This document shows positions 36,484 through 47,899 of a stretch of DNA of 64,000 nucleotides, piece by piece (position 1 is the stretch's first letter; each line of letters starts with the position of its first letter). A program made the translations under genes and the position numbers. The DNA comes from Berberis thunbergii (taxonomy: Eukaryota > Streptophyta > Magnoliopsida > Ranunculales > Berberidaceae), in assembly GCA_003290165.1 (NCBI GenBank), contig QNQO01006232.1:62001-126000 (forward strand). Reading direction: 5' to 3'. A model generated the notes under the pieces. That model did no database searches. It was not told where the DNA came from and saw only the letters and a program-made list of their open reading frames with translations.

Positions 36484-36684
36484 GAGCAGTTCTACATGGC
36501 GAGGAACCGAGCGAGGAAATGAGCGAGGGGAGGGAGGTGGCGGAGTGGGAACCGTTCACCTCCCTCGAGGTGTGCGCACCAAAATCGATGGCACACATCT
36601 CGAGGGAGGTGAACGGTTCCCACCCCGCCACCTCCCTCCCCTCGCTCGTTTCCTCGCCCACTTCCTCGACATTTAGAATTTCTG
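36484..36684 (-). mobile_element. Hairpin MITE family, copy 2 (Mutator-like, 201 bp)
   Basis: Same family as 10194-10382, in the opposite orientation. Termini are GAGCAGTTCTACATGGCGAG and, reversed, CAGAAATTCTAAATGTCGAG. The flanks carry TTTAGACAA on both sides (36475-36483 and 36685-36693), a perfect 9-bp duplication. The arms pair almost throughout around a loop near 36575-36585. Confidence 0.9.
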
Positions 36685-36693
36685 TTTAGACAA

Positions 36694-37715
36694 TCACAAA
36701 GAGCTCCGCCAAGTTATTATCCAACTTTGTGGAAGTCCATCTCCCGGTGCGCAAGTGGTTTCTACCCTCACACCTCTCTCCAATGTGGAAATGGTGATCT
36801 CATCTCTTTCTGGCATGATGCTTGGTGTAGTAACCAATCTTTGAAGGATCTGTTTCCAATGTTGTTTATCATTAACAACAATCAATATGGGAGTGTGAGC
36901 AATTTTTGGTCTAACGGCAATTCTTGGGATCTTTCCTTTCGAAGACACCTCAATACTGGGGAACTAGATGAGTTCGCTAATCTAATGCATTTGTTGGATA
37001 GACAAATGCTCTCAGAGGGATCAGATAGTTTGGTGTGGAAGGGTAAAGGGGTGGGCTTCTCGGTGAAAGAATTTTCAGATATGTTGGCTGCATCTCATTA
37101 TGAGACCCATTCTAACCCCTTCATTTCTTCCCACAAAAATCTGGTATGGGTGAAAAACCTTTTTCCTCGGATTAATTTATTTAGTTGGTCAGTTTTGCAT
37201 GAGAAGCTCTTGACTAAAGATAGGTTAAGAAAAAAAGGAATCCTCACAGGGAGTCTTTGTGTGCTTTGCAATGAATTTGATGAGACACTGGACCATTTGA
37301 TGCTTCACTGCAGTTTTTCCAAATCCATTTGGAGCAGTTTATTGGCGGAATTCGGTTTGAGTTTGATGTTTGAAGGCTCCATTTTAGATTGGCTAAGTTG
37401 GTGGTCTCAAGCTAATCCTTCCCGTCGGGGGGAGTGGTTATGGCGTAGGGTCCCTCACGTTCTCATGTGGTGCGTGTGGAAAGAAAGAAACAAAAGGGTA
37501 TTTGAAGGACTCAACAGATCAGAGCACTCTATCTTTATCGAGATTAGAGAATTGCTGTGGAGGATGGGTACTGCATGTAATTTGTTTAGGGAGTTGGGTT
37601 TTGACACTTTCATAGGGTCTTGGCATTCCTTGATATAAGAATGTCTCTCTTTGTAATTTGTTTCACTTTCTTTCATTAATAAACCTCTTCGTGTTTGAAC
37701 AAAAAAAAAAAAAAA
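36694..37715 (+). mobile_element. 5'-truncated LINE: ORF2 C-terminal end and poly(A)
   Basis: One plus-strand frame to a TAA at 37636-37638 encodes the end of a LINE ORF2 (about 300 residues from 36727): GNGDLISFWHDAWC, then the zinc-binding reverse-transcriptase tail (VWVKNLFPRINLFSW, LCVLCNEFDETLDHLMLHC). A run of 15 A at 37701-37715 ends it. The catalytic reverse transcriptase is absent, as in most LINE copies that stop short at insertion. Its left edge is at or hidden by hairpin copy 2, so the exact truncation point is uncertain. Confidence 0.85.
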
Positions 37716-37900
37716 GAGTATATATATTGGTTATCGCTCTCTTCTCTTCGTTTTCATCTCACCTAATTATACATAAAACCAGTTTCAATCTTTTAAAGCG
37801 AGCCAAAACACAACAGCCTAATGAAATCATGCTATTAATTTTCTTGTATAAAGTTTATTAATTTGCAGTTGCATTATTGCATGTGGTATCTGACCGATCA

Positions 37901-39374
37901 TCTATCTTACATTTCAAAGTGGGTTTTTACTGTTCATGAACAGTATTTTGAGTCTGTATGTCCTACGTGGCAACAATTATGTTTATGACATAACTTAAGT
38001 GAAAATTTGGAACCCCCAATGATTTTTTTTTTCACATTTTTTCTCATGCTCAAGTGCAAAGCTCTCTTACCTCTAAAACTTTCATCTCAGTCTTCACACA
38101 TAGCTTAATCTTCTCTCTAAGCGACTCCACTCAACAACAAAAAACCTCAGTCAATGGGTTAGGGACCGATCAACCGCTACATCTTCCCCCTTCATTTGCT
38201 TCTTGAGTTCCATTCACTTCCCCACCACTGGTAGCCAGCCTCCCAAATGGGGGTTCGAGTGATTGGAGGCGGAGGTTGTGATGGCAGTGGGTGTCTGTCT
38301 GTTGGGTCGATTTTTCACTACTCTCCATCTTTTTGTTTCTCATTTTCCTCCATATACACTGAAATTCAAACAAAAAACACTAATTTCTAACACAGAGAGA
38401 ACGAAACAACCTCTCACGTTTCTGCTTTGGGTCAATCCATCATCTTTGGCTTTGGATTTGTCGTCGTTCCTTGCCATTGCCCTCTCCCGAACCCTCTCTC
38501 TTTTTGCGACTCATCCTTCTAAACTCAATCAAAACTTGAAGAAGAAAAACTTAAGTGACCGTTTGATCGAATTCAAAAAGTTGGTGAATCAAATTGAAGA
38601 AGATGAAGGAGTGGAGAAGATGGAGAATTAAAGAAGTGAAGAAGCTGGAGAAGGCTTTTCACGCAGGGTGGAAGGGTCTGGAAGGTGGAAGGGTTTGAAG
38701 GGTGTCCTGAGTTGTCTATTGGGTTATGTACTCCACTGACAAACATTTATGTATGTTATGTATGTATGTGATGTACACCACCAACTTGCTGGACATGTAT
38801 GTATGTTATGTACACCACTAACAAGCATATATGAATTGTCTATTGGGTTTATAGTATTTGACCTTAGGAAGCAATTGCAACATTCGGATCCTATATAATT
38901 TATTCGGATCCCAAATTACAACGATATCCAGTGGGTATTTTTAGTATGGTTCATTTTGTCATGGAAAATCAAAATTTCTTTGTGATAACAATTGCATTTT
39001 TATTTTGTTTAAAATTGTTCTTTTTAATGTGATTCAAGATAATAACTCCTGCTTATGTCATATTTTTCCATATGTTATGATATAGATTGCCTAGGAAGAT
39101 AGCACGTATATTATTTGGTCTTTGAATTACTGACATCCTCCTTACTTAAAATTTTAAAGTATACATTTCACACTGTATGCATTTAAAAAAAAATTATCTT
39201 ACAGTTCATGTCGTGAGTATTTTAGGTCTTCTCAAAGCATATACTCAAACAACAAACCCGAACTCCACTTCCACAATTTGGAATATTTTTTCATCTAATA
39301 AAGACTTTGACCAATTTTTATTCTAATATCATCATACAGTGTCTATCGTGCCAATGGCACGGGTAATATACTAG
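37901..39374 (+). mobile_element. Helitron candidate (non-autonomous)
   Basis: The 3' end fits a Helitron: a short hairpin CGTGCC-AAT-GGCACG at 39347-39361, then 13 bases ending CTAG at 39374, followed by T. A 5' TC preceded by A at 37901 is a possible start, and an 18-bp perfect palindrome TACTGTTCATGAACAGTA lies 27 bases inside. The interior has no Rep/helicase. An ORF at 38263-38631 has no recognised domain. GTATGTATGT repeats lie at 38745-38810. The 3' end is more secure than the 5' end. Confidence 0.5.
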
Positions 39375-39529
39375 TCTTATACATTGGAAACCAAAACTCT
39401 TTCTATATTTCTAGATTCTCTACCGATAAGTGCCTCAAATGAACATTTCATGCGTCTTCAACTCCATTTTCTTTTTCAAATCTACCATTTCAATTTTATT
39501 GTATTTACAAAAACCAAAAGCCTTTAAAT

Positions 39530-39796
39530 GGAGGTTGGGGCGGATACGGATATCCAAAACTGTATCCGTTTATTTCATGGATATTCAAACCCGCCAACAA
39601 AACCAAAAGCCTCTAACGAATTGGCGGGGCAGGGCGGGGTGGGGCGAGGCGAATATCTGCTAATCCGTTCGGGACGAGTATGGTTTTTAACTATACTTTT
39701 AAACGGATTGACGGGGCGAAATTGAGAATCCATGATCAATAACGGAGGAGATCGAGGGAGGGATTTGCTCAAATCCGCTCCGTTGTCATCCCTAAA
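39530..39796 (+). mobile_element. Degenerate relative of the hAT element at 14382
   Basis: Shares GGGGCGGAT, GGATATCC and CGGGGCGAGGCG words and ends ATCCGCTCCGTTGTCATCCC, close to the right end of the hAT element (CCGCCCCATTGCCATCCC). No target duplication found, and the left end is unclear. Confidence 0.6.
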
Positions 39797-42700
39797 TAGA
39801 TGGGTAAAAAGTGAGAATGGTATTTGTTATTCATATAAAAAACAATATTACACATTTTTACCACTTCGCCTTCCTAAAATTAAACTATTTTGAACTCTAC
39901 AACGGTGTTTGGTTCAGGGTGTCTGTTTGGTGCATGGTACTACTAGGCACCATAGATTTAGGCAACTATTTATAATCAATACCAGTCTCTGAAAACATTT
40001 GTTAATTATACATAATCATATATATTTTACTTTAAGTTCTCCAAATTATCTATAAATTATAAAATGTTCTTACATATAACTTTCACATTACTCATTTTGG
40101 CCCTTACATATAACTTTAGCATTTCTCATTTTGCCCTCCATATTTTATATTTTTACAATCAAAATAGTTTTTTCAAACATTGATTAATCGTACCTAAGAA
40201 CCTAATATAATTTATTTGAAGCTCCTTATTTATTTACAAAACTATACATAAGCTCTTAAAATTATATATAATTATATTTTTAATAAAAACTCAATAATAT
40301 TTTTTTCTTATTATTGAATTGTTGTAATAATAAAAAATTACTGAATATCCATGCACGTTGACACCCTAGTTGAATTTACTAATTACCTATTTTTATTCCA
40401 GAAACAACAATTGCTAAAGCTGCTAGGGTTTAGCTCACTGTTAAGTTGAATCATCTAATGCCAACTAATCATTGAAAATGTGTTAAATCATAATAGATGA
40501 TTGTTTACGTTAATCGTGTATTTAGTTTAAGATTTGTGTCTTCAAAACAAACTACAGTACAAACCAAGAAGGTAACTAACATAACGAATTATTGTATGTA
40601 ACATCGTAACAAAATTTGCCACTATGGCTTGTCCCAAAAATGATTTGTCAAAACTATCGTCAAAACGGTTATGCAATGTGTTGTTTCCACCACAACGATG
40701 TGTGACATGACATCAAAACGTTAAATAAGGGTGATGTTACGTCTCAACTCTATGAATATTGAATAGAGAGATAGATATGTGGCGCTATTTTAGCTATATG
40801 GTTTTTTTTTCACTCTTTGCATACTTGGCTTAATGTATACGATATTTTGAGAAGATCAGTGTAACTACTTTAATTGTCAATGGGATACCAACTCAACTCG
40901 CGGATGGCATATGGAGTTGGGAGAGTTGAGGGTTAAAAAAAATTTGTAACTATTTTAATTTAATCAAATAATTGGCCACATAAGAACTAATACTGTTTAT
41001 TATTTTAAAAGTGTCAATCAACTTAGTCAACGTAACAGACAGCTTGTTACAAAGGTGGGACTGGTGAAAAATAAAATAAAAATTTCTGGTCCAATTTTGA
41101 CTTAAAAATGAAACGTGTTCTACAAATTATCATAACCGAATTTGCCAAAAAAAAAAAAACTGTTGTAACGGACGTTAAATAGGCTGAAGACTTCAACCAA
41201 AGTCAACGTAACGCTCTTTCTTGGCTGGTGGGTGGGGTAGGGAAAACAAGCACGTGCGTCACGTGAGGGGTAGCCGGTGGCTATGCAGTTCCCAGTTGTG
41301 GGGGGCCCTCACACCTATGCAGCCGTGATCTGTAAGATAAGACAGTAAGACACGACTGGGTGGGGCGCCTAAAAGAGGCCAGGGAGTGGAGAATGGAGAC
41401 AAGAAAACAAGTGAGGTGGATGCCCATTCAGAATGTGCCACGTCAGCAACGGGCAGCACGCTACGGTACTAGAGAGAGAGTGAGACATTTTTGTTTGTTT
41501 GTTTGTAACAAACACTTTGGGTCTACCAAATGAAAAGCTTTTCAAAGTAACGACTACTCTATTGCAGGCCATGAAAAAGATATAGAGCATCTAATAATAC
41601 CATACAAGTATCAATCAACACAATTTTAGTTTGGGGGGACAAATCTTGTGTGGGCGGCGAGTTCGCATTATATCTTGCATGAAACACGTAGTCAGATTAT
41701 GATTTATCGCGCACTACTTAACTTAGTTTGTAACCTGAGGTTTTGGGCATATGATTTGGTTTGGCTCTCACTACACATGCATTTGTTCTCTTGCTCCAAA
41801 TGTTATCAACTCAAGTTGAGTGTTGAACGGTACCTCCAAGGAAAGTGCGTAAATCAGTACTTCATTGGTGGAGGAGGTTGGAAATAAAGCTAACAAATGA
41901 CTTTGATCATAAATTAACCTCAACCTTCTTTATGCTTGGTTTTGGTTTTTCATTTTTTTGCACTTTATACTGTGATTGAAATTAAAAATTGCTTTCATAG
42001 GGGAGATGCTTGTTTTGTTATGGAGGTAAGAAAAGTTTTGGTTGGGTTTCTTCAAAGTAAATCACTTTTTGCATGTAAATGAGCAAAAACTTCACAAAAT
42101 GACTTCATCAACTAGTAACTTTCAGAGTGATGAACAAAATACTTGTAGACCTGAATTCAGCTGTTGATGTACGCACCAAAAACAGCCCATTTGCAATGAA
42201 AAGTTGGGCATGTTTTAGAGATCGAGGTGTGGGGTATCCTTAGGTGTTAAAAGAGAAAGTGTTTGCTAAAGAAAGAAAAATTTTAAGTGGCCAGGCCAGC
42301 CTTGGAAACATTCTCACAACACTTTAGACTGAGAAAAGGAGTCTAACGCTTGTTTCCAAGAATTTTAAAGATTATTTTATTTCATCTAAAATCTTTGATC
42401 GATCCTTTGCATGTTATTTATGCTTCGATTTTACGAGTTTAGAGCGTGTGAACTGTAGTCTTTATATTGAAAAAAATAATAATAAATTGTTGTGATGCTT
42501 TTTTTAATTTTTTATATAGATTCATCTTTGCTTAACAGTGTGTAGATTCAAGTGATTTCTTGCTGGAGCATGTACTTTGCAACCTACACCATAATTTAAG
42601 CAAATCTCAATTCTCAATTGTGTTATTACCTTTAGATCGCATTTGGTTATAAAGAAAAATATCCACAATAAAGCATAAAAGAGGAGAATCAAAATTTTAA

Positions 42701-43191
42701 AACTATTAAAACATAATTACATCAATAGGTAAATATACAACTAAAGATATTCTCTTAGGGAATGCAAGAGGACGCTGGTTTTACCATTCAGAGTATATTA
42801 AGGCAATGAGTAGGTTGAGTTTGTCGATAAATTCATGCATTTCCTTGATCCTCAATGTGTTGTGTAATTAAGCAAACTCCTCTCTTTTTCTTTTTTAGTT
42901 TTTTAACAGATTATAACTTGATATATGTGTGACATTGCGACCAAGTTTTGGCGGGTTATTCCTATCCAAGCCCAGCCCAGTCTAAGCCCAAGCTCAGCAC
43001 AAACTAAAAATGTCTGGTTGAACCCATGGGCTGAAGTCGAACACTCCCAGTTGCACAAATATCGAATCATTTGTTTATTAACCTCTGGGGTGTGACGCGC
43101 TTTACGAATGTGCTTATTCAATATTTGCTAACAGTAAATAAAATGAAACCAATGCTCTGACAATATATGCTAACAGCCAACTTGAGTCATA
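39797..43191. other. Long non-coding stretch
   Basis: AT-rich intergenic DNA without a supportable gene. Two CACGTG-type words near 41250 resemble G-boxes, but no gene start is close. Short ORFs here lack homology signs. Confidence 0.5.
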
Positions 43192-43280
43192 AGAGCATCT
43201 CCACCAGCCTCCCCTTCGAGGCTCCCTAAATTTGATTAAATAATATAAATCAATCAGCTCCTTACTCCCTCTCTAGGCAT
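43192..43280 (+). mobile_element. Left end of a GAGCATCTCC-type MITE
   Basis: Starts AGAGCATCTCCACCAGCCTC, a terminal repeat common in plant MITEs. The right end was not identified; related sequence resumes after hairpin copy 3 (AGAGACTCCCCAAACTCACTCC near 43510), so copy 3 seems inserted into it. Confidence 0.4.
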
Positions 43281-43289
43281 TTTGGCATT

Positions 43290-43491
43290 CAGAAATTCTA
43301 AATGTCGAGGAAATGAGCGAGGAAACGAGCGAGGGAAATGAGGTGGCGAGGGTGAAAGCCGTTCATTTTACTCGGAATGCGTGTGTTGACTTTTTGCACG
43401 CGCATCTCGAACGGAATGAACAACTTCCACCTCGCCACCTCACTCCCCTCGCTCGTTTCCTCGCCCGTTTCCTCGCTGTGTAGACTTACTC
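43290..43491 (+). mobile_element. Hairpin MITE family, copy 3 (Mutator-like, 202 bp)
   Basis: Same orientation as copy 1: CAGAAATTCTAAATGTCGAG at the left and GAGTAAGTCTACACAGCGAG reading in from the right. Flanked by TTTGGCATT on both sides (43281-43289 and 43492-43500), a perfect 9-bp duplication. The arms are more diverged than in copies 1 and 2 but still pair. Confidence 0.88.
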
Positions 43492-43500
43492 TTTGGCATT

Positions 43501-44522
43501 TGCTCTCGAAGAGACTCCCCAAACTCACTCCTTAAATTTATATTACATTATATTTTTGGTTGTTCATCTTTAACGTAGGTGGGAGGTCCATAGCTTAAAA
43601 GTGGTTTAAAATGTAAAAAAAGTTGTGGAACCTACAAACTAAAAAAATAAACAAAAATTTAGGAAGCCAAAATGACTAGCTACATTTAACTAGTGAAGTG
43701 AGTCCTTAGAGTTTCAAATAAATTATCTTAAAATGGCTTAAGTATATTTAATTAATATTTGAGAGTGATTATTTTTATTGTAAAAAGTATAAAATATGGA
43801 ATGCAAAATGGTCTAAAAAATATAATAGACACAAACCCTTTTAAACTTTTTAAGAGACTCAAATACCTTTTTTTCATTTCTTTTTTTTTCCACATTTTGA
43901 TTTTGCATCTATGTACCATGAAGTTGGGAGGGGGAAATTAGAACCCAAAAATCAAGTTAAAGACATATTATATTCATCCCACCTTGCAGTCGTCGCTTCG
44001 TTGCCATTCCAACCATTTTAAGAAGCGCAACCACAAGGTGTTGTTCATTTTAAGACAAACAAAATACTAGATTTTTTTTTTTGTTGACTATGTCAAATAA
44101 TTACAATTTGTCAGCACTGATAAGAACACATGGCAAAGGTTAGTAAATTTTAACCACCAATTTTCTTCAGGAAACGAAAGCCATTAAACATGTATTTCGC
44201 CTTTGAAGCAGTCGCTCACCTAAATACCCTCCGTCCATTCCAGCTAATTATAGAAAATCCTATGGCATTTCTGTAAAACACTGCAACCAAAAGACGAAAA
44301 AAATGGATAATTGAGCTGGATACAGCGAAGATCGCAAAGGCTCGCTAAGTTAATTACAACAACCCGTATCTTGAGAAACTTTTGTCTTTCCCTCTCTTCA
44401 TCTTTCTGAGAGGGGGAGGAGTTTAAGATAAGAAGAAGAAAAAAAAAAAGATTGGGGGAGGAAAATTTCAAGAGAAAAAATAAAAACCAAAAACAAAAAT
44501 AAAAACCAGGAGGGGCCAATCA
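43501..44522. other. Upstream region of the receptor kinase gene
   Basis: No gene. The last 120 bases are purine-rich (GAAGAAGAAAAA) and probably form the 5' UTR. I cannot place a TATA box with confidence. Confidence 0.5.
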
Positions 44523-47108
44523 ATGAAGTTCCTCCGGGTTATTATTTTTTCCATATTCATCACCACCACCACTTCCCAAACCGCGGCCTCTACTGGATCA
44601 ACAACAACGGGAAAACAAGCCGCGTCATTTGTCCCTCAGGATAACTATTTAATTGATTGTGGTTCCACCTCCCCTACTAAATCCCCCGAGGGCAAATCCT
44701 ATAAGACCGACGCACAAGCAGCCTCAATGCTTGCCACGAAGGATAATATTTTGGTCAGCACCCCATCTACACCGGAAGTTCCTTCACCTATATATCTTAC
44801 GGCTAGGATCTTCAAGGAAGAAGCGGCGTATAGCTTCCATGTGGCCAAGTCTGGTTGGCATTGGATCCGACTTCATTTCTACCCGGTTAAAAACAAAGAG
44901 TTCAATCTCACTCATGCCACATTTTCTGTCAAGACAATGGATCTCGTCCTCCTCCACAGCTTCAACATTAACAATGCAAGCACCTGGGTCAAGAAGGAGT
45001 ACCTCGTCAATGTTACAAGCGAGCGTTTTACATTAAAATTTGAGCCATTGAAGAACTCAGCCGCATACATCAATGCCATTGAAATCATTTCGGCACCTGA
45101 TGCCTTGATCTCCAGCCTGGGATCCTCTCTGGTCCCCATTGGAGATTTCAATGGCCTGTCCAATTTTGCCTACCAAACTATCTATCGTTTGAACGTTGGA
45201 GGCCCCCTTATTATGCCCCAAAACGATACATTGGGGCGTACATGGAACCCCGATAAACTATATCTGAAAGCTAGTGCCTTAGCACAAACTAAAACTGTTG
45301 CACCCAGTGTGATCAAGTACCCACAAGATCTCACCCCATTGATTGCACCGAACTGGGTGTATGCTTCAGCTGTTGAGATGGCGGACGCACGTATAGCCCG
45401 CCCCAACTTCAACATTTCATGGACATTCAATGTTGATCCTTCATTCGGGTACTTGTTGAGGTTTCATTTTTGTGATGTGGTCAGCGAATCCCTCAATGAT
45501 CTCTACTTCAATGTTTACATAAATGGCATTATCGCCATATCTTCACTAGATCTGTCCACAATCACAGGTGGTTTAGCTATTCCATACTACAAAGATATCG
45601 TTGTCAATGCGACCACCATGAATGATCATCTCACAATTCAGATTGGACCAACCAATCAAAATTCAGGTACCCTTAACGCGCTTCTTAATGGTCTAGAAGT
45701 GTTGAAAATGAGCAACTCCGTTGGCAGTTTAGATGGAGAGTTCGGGGTTGACGGGAGGAAAGCTTCCGTCATAGCGTCTACTCGTGGTACAGTCGCTGCA
45801 GTTGGGTTCGCCATGATGTTTGGTGCATTCGTTGGGTTGGGCGCTATGGTGATGAAGTGGCATAGGAGGCCTCAGGATTGGGAGAAGAGGAACAGTTTCT
45901 CTTCATGGTTGCTTCCTCTCCATGCTGGACATTCTACATTCATGACAAGCAAGACTTCCATGGGATCCCAAAAGGGTGCTTACAATTTCTCATCAACAAT
46001 GGGTCTAGGTCGATATTTTTCATTCTCTGAATTAACAGACGCCACTAAGAACTGGGATCAGAACGCGGTGATTGGAGTTGGAGGGTTCGGTAATGTGTAC
46101 CTTGGTGAAATAGATGATGGAACCAAAATTGCTGTGAAAAGAGGAAACCCGCAATCCGAACAAGGTATTAATGAGTTCCAAACAGAAATCCAGATGCTCT
46201 CAAAGCTTCGGCATCGCCATTTGGTCTCATTGATTGGTTATTGTGATGAAAATACGGAGATGATTCTTGTTTATGAGTATATGGCAAATGGACCATTGAG
46301 AGATCATTTGTATGGTAAAGAAGTGGTGAAGCCGTTGTCATGGAAGCAAAGGTTGGAGGTTTGCATTGGTGCTGCTCGCGGTCTACATTACTTACATACT
46401 GGTGCCGCTCAGGGAATCATTCATCGTGATGTGAAAACTACTAACATTTTGTTGGATGAGAATTTGGTCGCAAAAATGTCTGATTTCGGGCTGTCAAAAA
46501 ATGCACCAACCATGGAGCAAACTCATGTTAGTACTGCAGTGAAAGGAAGCTTTGGGTATCTTGATCCAGAGTACTTTAGAAGGCAACAACTGACCGATAA
46601 GTCCGATGTGTACTCTTTTGGAGTGGTGTTGCTGGAGGTGTTGTGTGCAAGGCCAGCGCTTAATCCCGCGCTACCACGTGAACAAGTGAACTTGGCAGAG
46701 TGGGCATTGCAGTGGAAACGAAAGGGGTTGCTTGACAAGATTGTTGATCCCCAATTGCACAATGACATGAACGGGGAATCAATGAAGAAGTTTGCTGAAG
46801 CCGCAGAGAAGTGCTTGGCAGAGTTCGGAGTTGATAGGCCTTCCATGGGAGATGTGCTATGGAACTTGGAATATGCATTGCAGTTGCAAGAAGCTGCATT
46901 AGGCCAGAATGGAGAGGAAAGCGGCAAACCCAGTGTTGTAGTTGCACCGGAGCCCATTGCTCATGCACCCGTTGATCCAGTAAAAGCTCTTTCTCTTCTT
47001 GAAGAATCTGACGACGATGATGACAATGCTGCTGCACTTGTCCAGGCAGTACCTGAGCACTCCGGGATGCCAGAAATGTTTGCCCGTCATCAGCTTAGCG
47101 GTCGGTAA
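44523..47108 (+). CDS. BUPS1: CrRLK1L receptor-like kinase, BUPS1/BUPS2 type
   Basis: A plasma-membrane receptor kinase of the FERONIA family. In Arabidopsis, BUPS1/2 act with ANXUR and RALF peptides to keep pollen tubes intact. One intronless ORF of 861 codons, as usual for the family. Signal peptide about 1-20; malectin-like ectodomain about 38-400 (NYLIDCGSTS, NVGGPLIMPQNDTLGRTW, DLYFNVYINGI); membrane helix about 423-445; juxtamembrane RPQDWEKRNSFSSWLLPLHA as in BUPS; kinase about 512-785 with glycine loop GVGGFGNV 518-525, Lys539, HRD 634-636, DFG 654-656, so an active RD kinase by sequence. The acidic tail (ESDDDDD) ends EHSGMPEMFARHQLSGR, similar in plan to BUPS. The ATG is the first in frame and begins the signal peptide. 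ERULUS-type relatives are the alternative, but the juxtamembrane and tail favour BUPS. Confidence 0.93.
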   Translation: MKFLRVIIFSIFITTTTSQTAASTGSTTTGKQAASFVPQDNYLIDCGSTSPTKSPEGKSYKTDAQAASMLATKDNILVSTPSTPEVPSPIYLTARIFKEEAAYSFHVAKSGWHWIRLHFYPVKNKEFNLTHATFSVKTMDLVLLHSFNINNASTWVKKEYLVNVTSERFTLKFEPLKNSAAYINAIEIISAPDALISSLGSSLVPIGDFNGLSNFAYQTIYRLNVGGPLIMPQNDTLGRTWNPDKLYLKASALAQTKTVAPSVIKYPQDLTPLIAPNWVYASAVEMADARIARPNFNISWTFNVDPSFGYLLRFHFCDVVSESLNDLYFNVYINGIIAISSLDLSTITGGLAIPYYKDIVVNATTMNDHLTIQIGPTNQNSGTLNALLNGLEVLKMSNSVGSLDGEFGVDGRKASVIASTRGTVAAVGFAMMFGAFVGLGAMVMKWHRRPQDWEKRNSFSSWLLPLHAGHSTFMTSKTSMGSQKGAYNFSSTMGLGRYFSFSELTDATKNWDQNAVIGVGGFGNVYLGEIDDGTKIAVKRGNPQSEQGINEFQTEIQMLSKLRHRHLVSLIGYCDENTEMILVYEYMANGPLRDHLYGKEVVKPLSWKQRLEVCIGAARGLHYLHTGAAQGIIHRDVKTTNILLDENLVAKMSDFGLSKNAPTMEQTHVSTAVKGSFGYLDPEYFRRQQLTDKSDVYSFGVVLLEVLCARPALNPALPREQVNLAEWALQWKRKGLLDKIVDPQLHNDMNGESMKKFAEAAEKCLAEFGVDRPSMGDVLWNLEYALQLQEAALGQNGEESGKPSVVVAPEPIAHAPVDPVKALSLLEESDDDDDNAAALVQAVPEHSGMPEMFARHQLSGR

Positions 47109-47807
47109 CCAAAATGATGAAGATTGGATTAATTCGATTATTCTTACTCCAACCAACTCCTCTTCTTCTTGGGTTCCATTTTTTAGTGTTGGTAATGCTT
47201 GACAATGCAATGCTATCTTCCTTGTGGATTAGTGATCAAAATATGGGTTGAGTTTTAAAAAGAAAAAAAAATCAAAACAAAACAGAGTCATATACAGTAG
47301 GATTGTGATGAAGGTTTTGTGTAAAAATCTTCTAAAATGTTGTAGCTATCTCTTGTCCTTGATCATTTACTCAAATGGTTCTCACTCGCTAGTATTCATG
47401 TGTATATTGAATGTGTAAGAAAATATATCTGTGTTCTGTATTGTATTAAGATTTAAGTGTTCAATTTTTGGACAAGATGTGTAGTGTGTAATTAGTTTCA
47501 AAGAGGGAGATGCATGACATTTTGAGGTCTTCGTTATTGCTCAAATTGTCGATTTTGAACTGCAAAACTAGTCTGTGCATCTTCTTTCTCAAGAATCTTT
47601 AGTTTGTTCACAAGTTTGAATCAAATCACTCCATTTCTTTATTATTCCTTAATTTAACATCGGCCATCGCATCACATATCCAGATCGCACAAGTCATACA
47701 TGGGTTTATGACCAGCACGTGCCAGACACATGATATGCACAATGGGGTATTTTGGTCTGCATCTAGTCTTGACCGATAAAAAAAAAACCCCACAAAACAA
47801 AACAGGT
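47109..47807. other. 3' flank of the receptor kinase gene
   Basis: Contains the 3' UTR and intergenic DNA. No other gene or element seen before the SINE-like insert. Confidence 0.5.
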
Positions 47808-47820
47808 GGAAAACATGTAA

Positions 47821-47886
47821 ACTTTTTTTTTGGACGTGGGGGACAAACCCACACAGCCCTAACCACTAGGCCATAACACCATTGGC
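47821..47886 (-). mobile_element. Tiny tRNA-derived retroinsert (SINE-like), 66 bp
   Basis: On the minus strand it has a box A (TGGCCTAGTGGTTAGGGC), a box B-like GTGGGTTTGTCCCCCACG and then nine A. Both flanks carry GGAAAACATGTAA (47808-47820 and 47887-47899), a perfect 13-bp target duplication. Pol III boxes, A tail and long duplication are the marks of LINE-driven retroposition. It is too short for a full SINE body and cannot fold as a working tRNA. Confidence 0.75.
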
Positions 47887-47899
47887 GGAAAACATGTAA

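Noticed and set aside
36727..37638. Intact host gene of 303 codons
   Set aside because: The sequence is the zinc-binding end of a LINE ORF2 followed by poly(A), not a host gene.
38263..38631. 122-codon plus-strand ORF as a possible gene
   Set aside because: No domain, no intron evidence, and it lies inside the Helitron candidate; it may be a captured fragment but I cannot support a gene.
41240..41290. CACGTG G-box-like words as a promoter
   Set aside because: No gene begins within 3 kb on either strand.
47821..47886. Functional tRNA gene
   Set aside because: There are no complete acceptor and anticodon stems, and the A tail and target duplication show retroposition.
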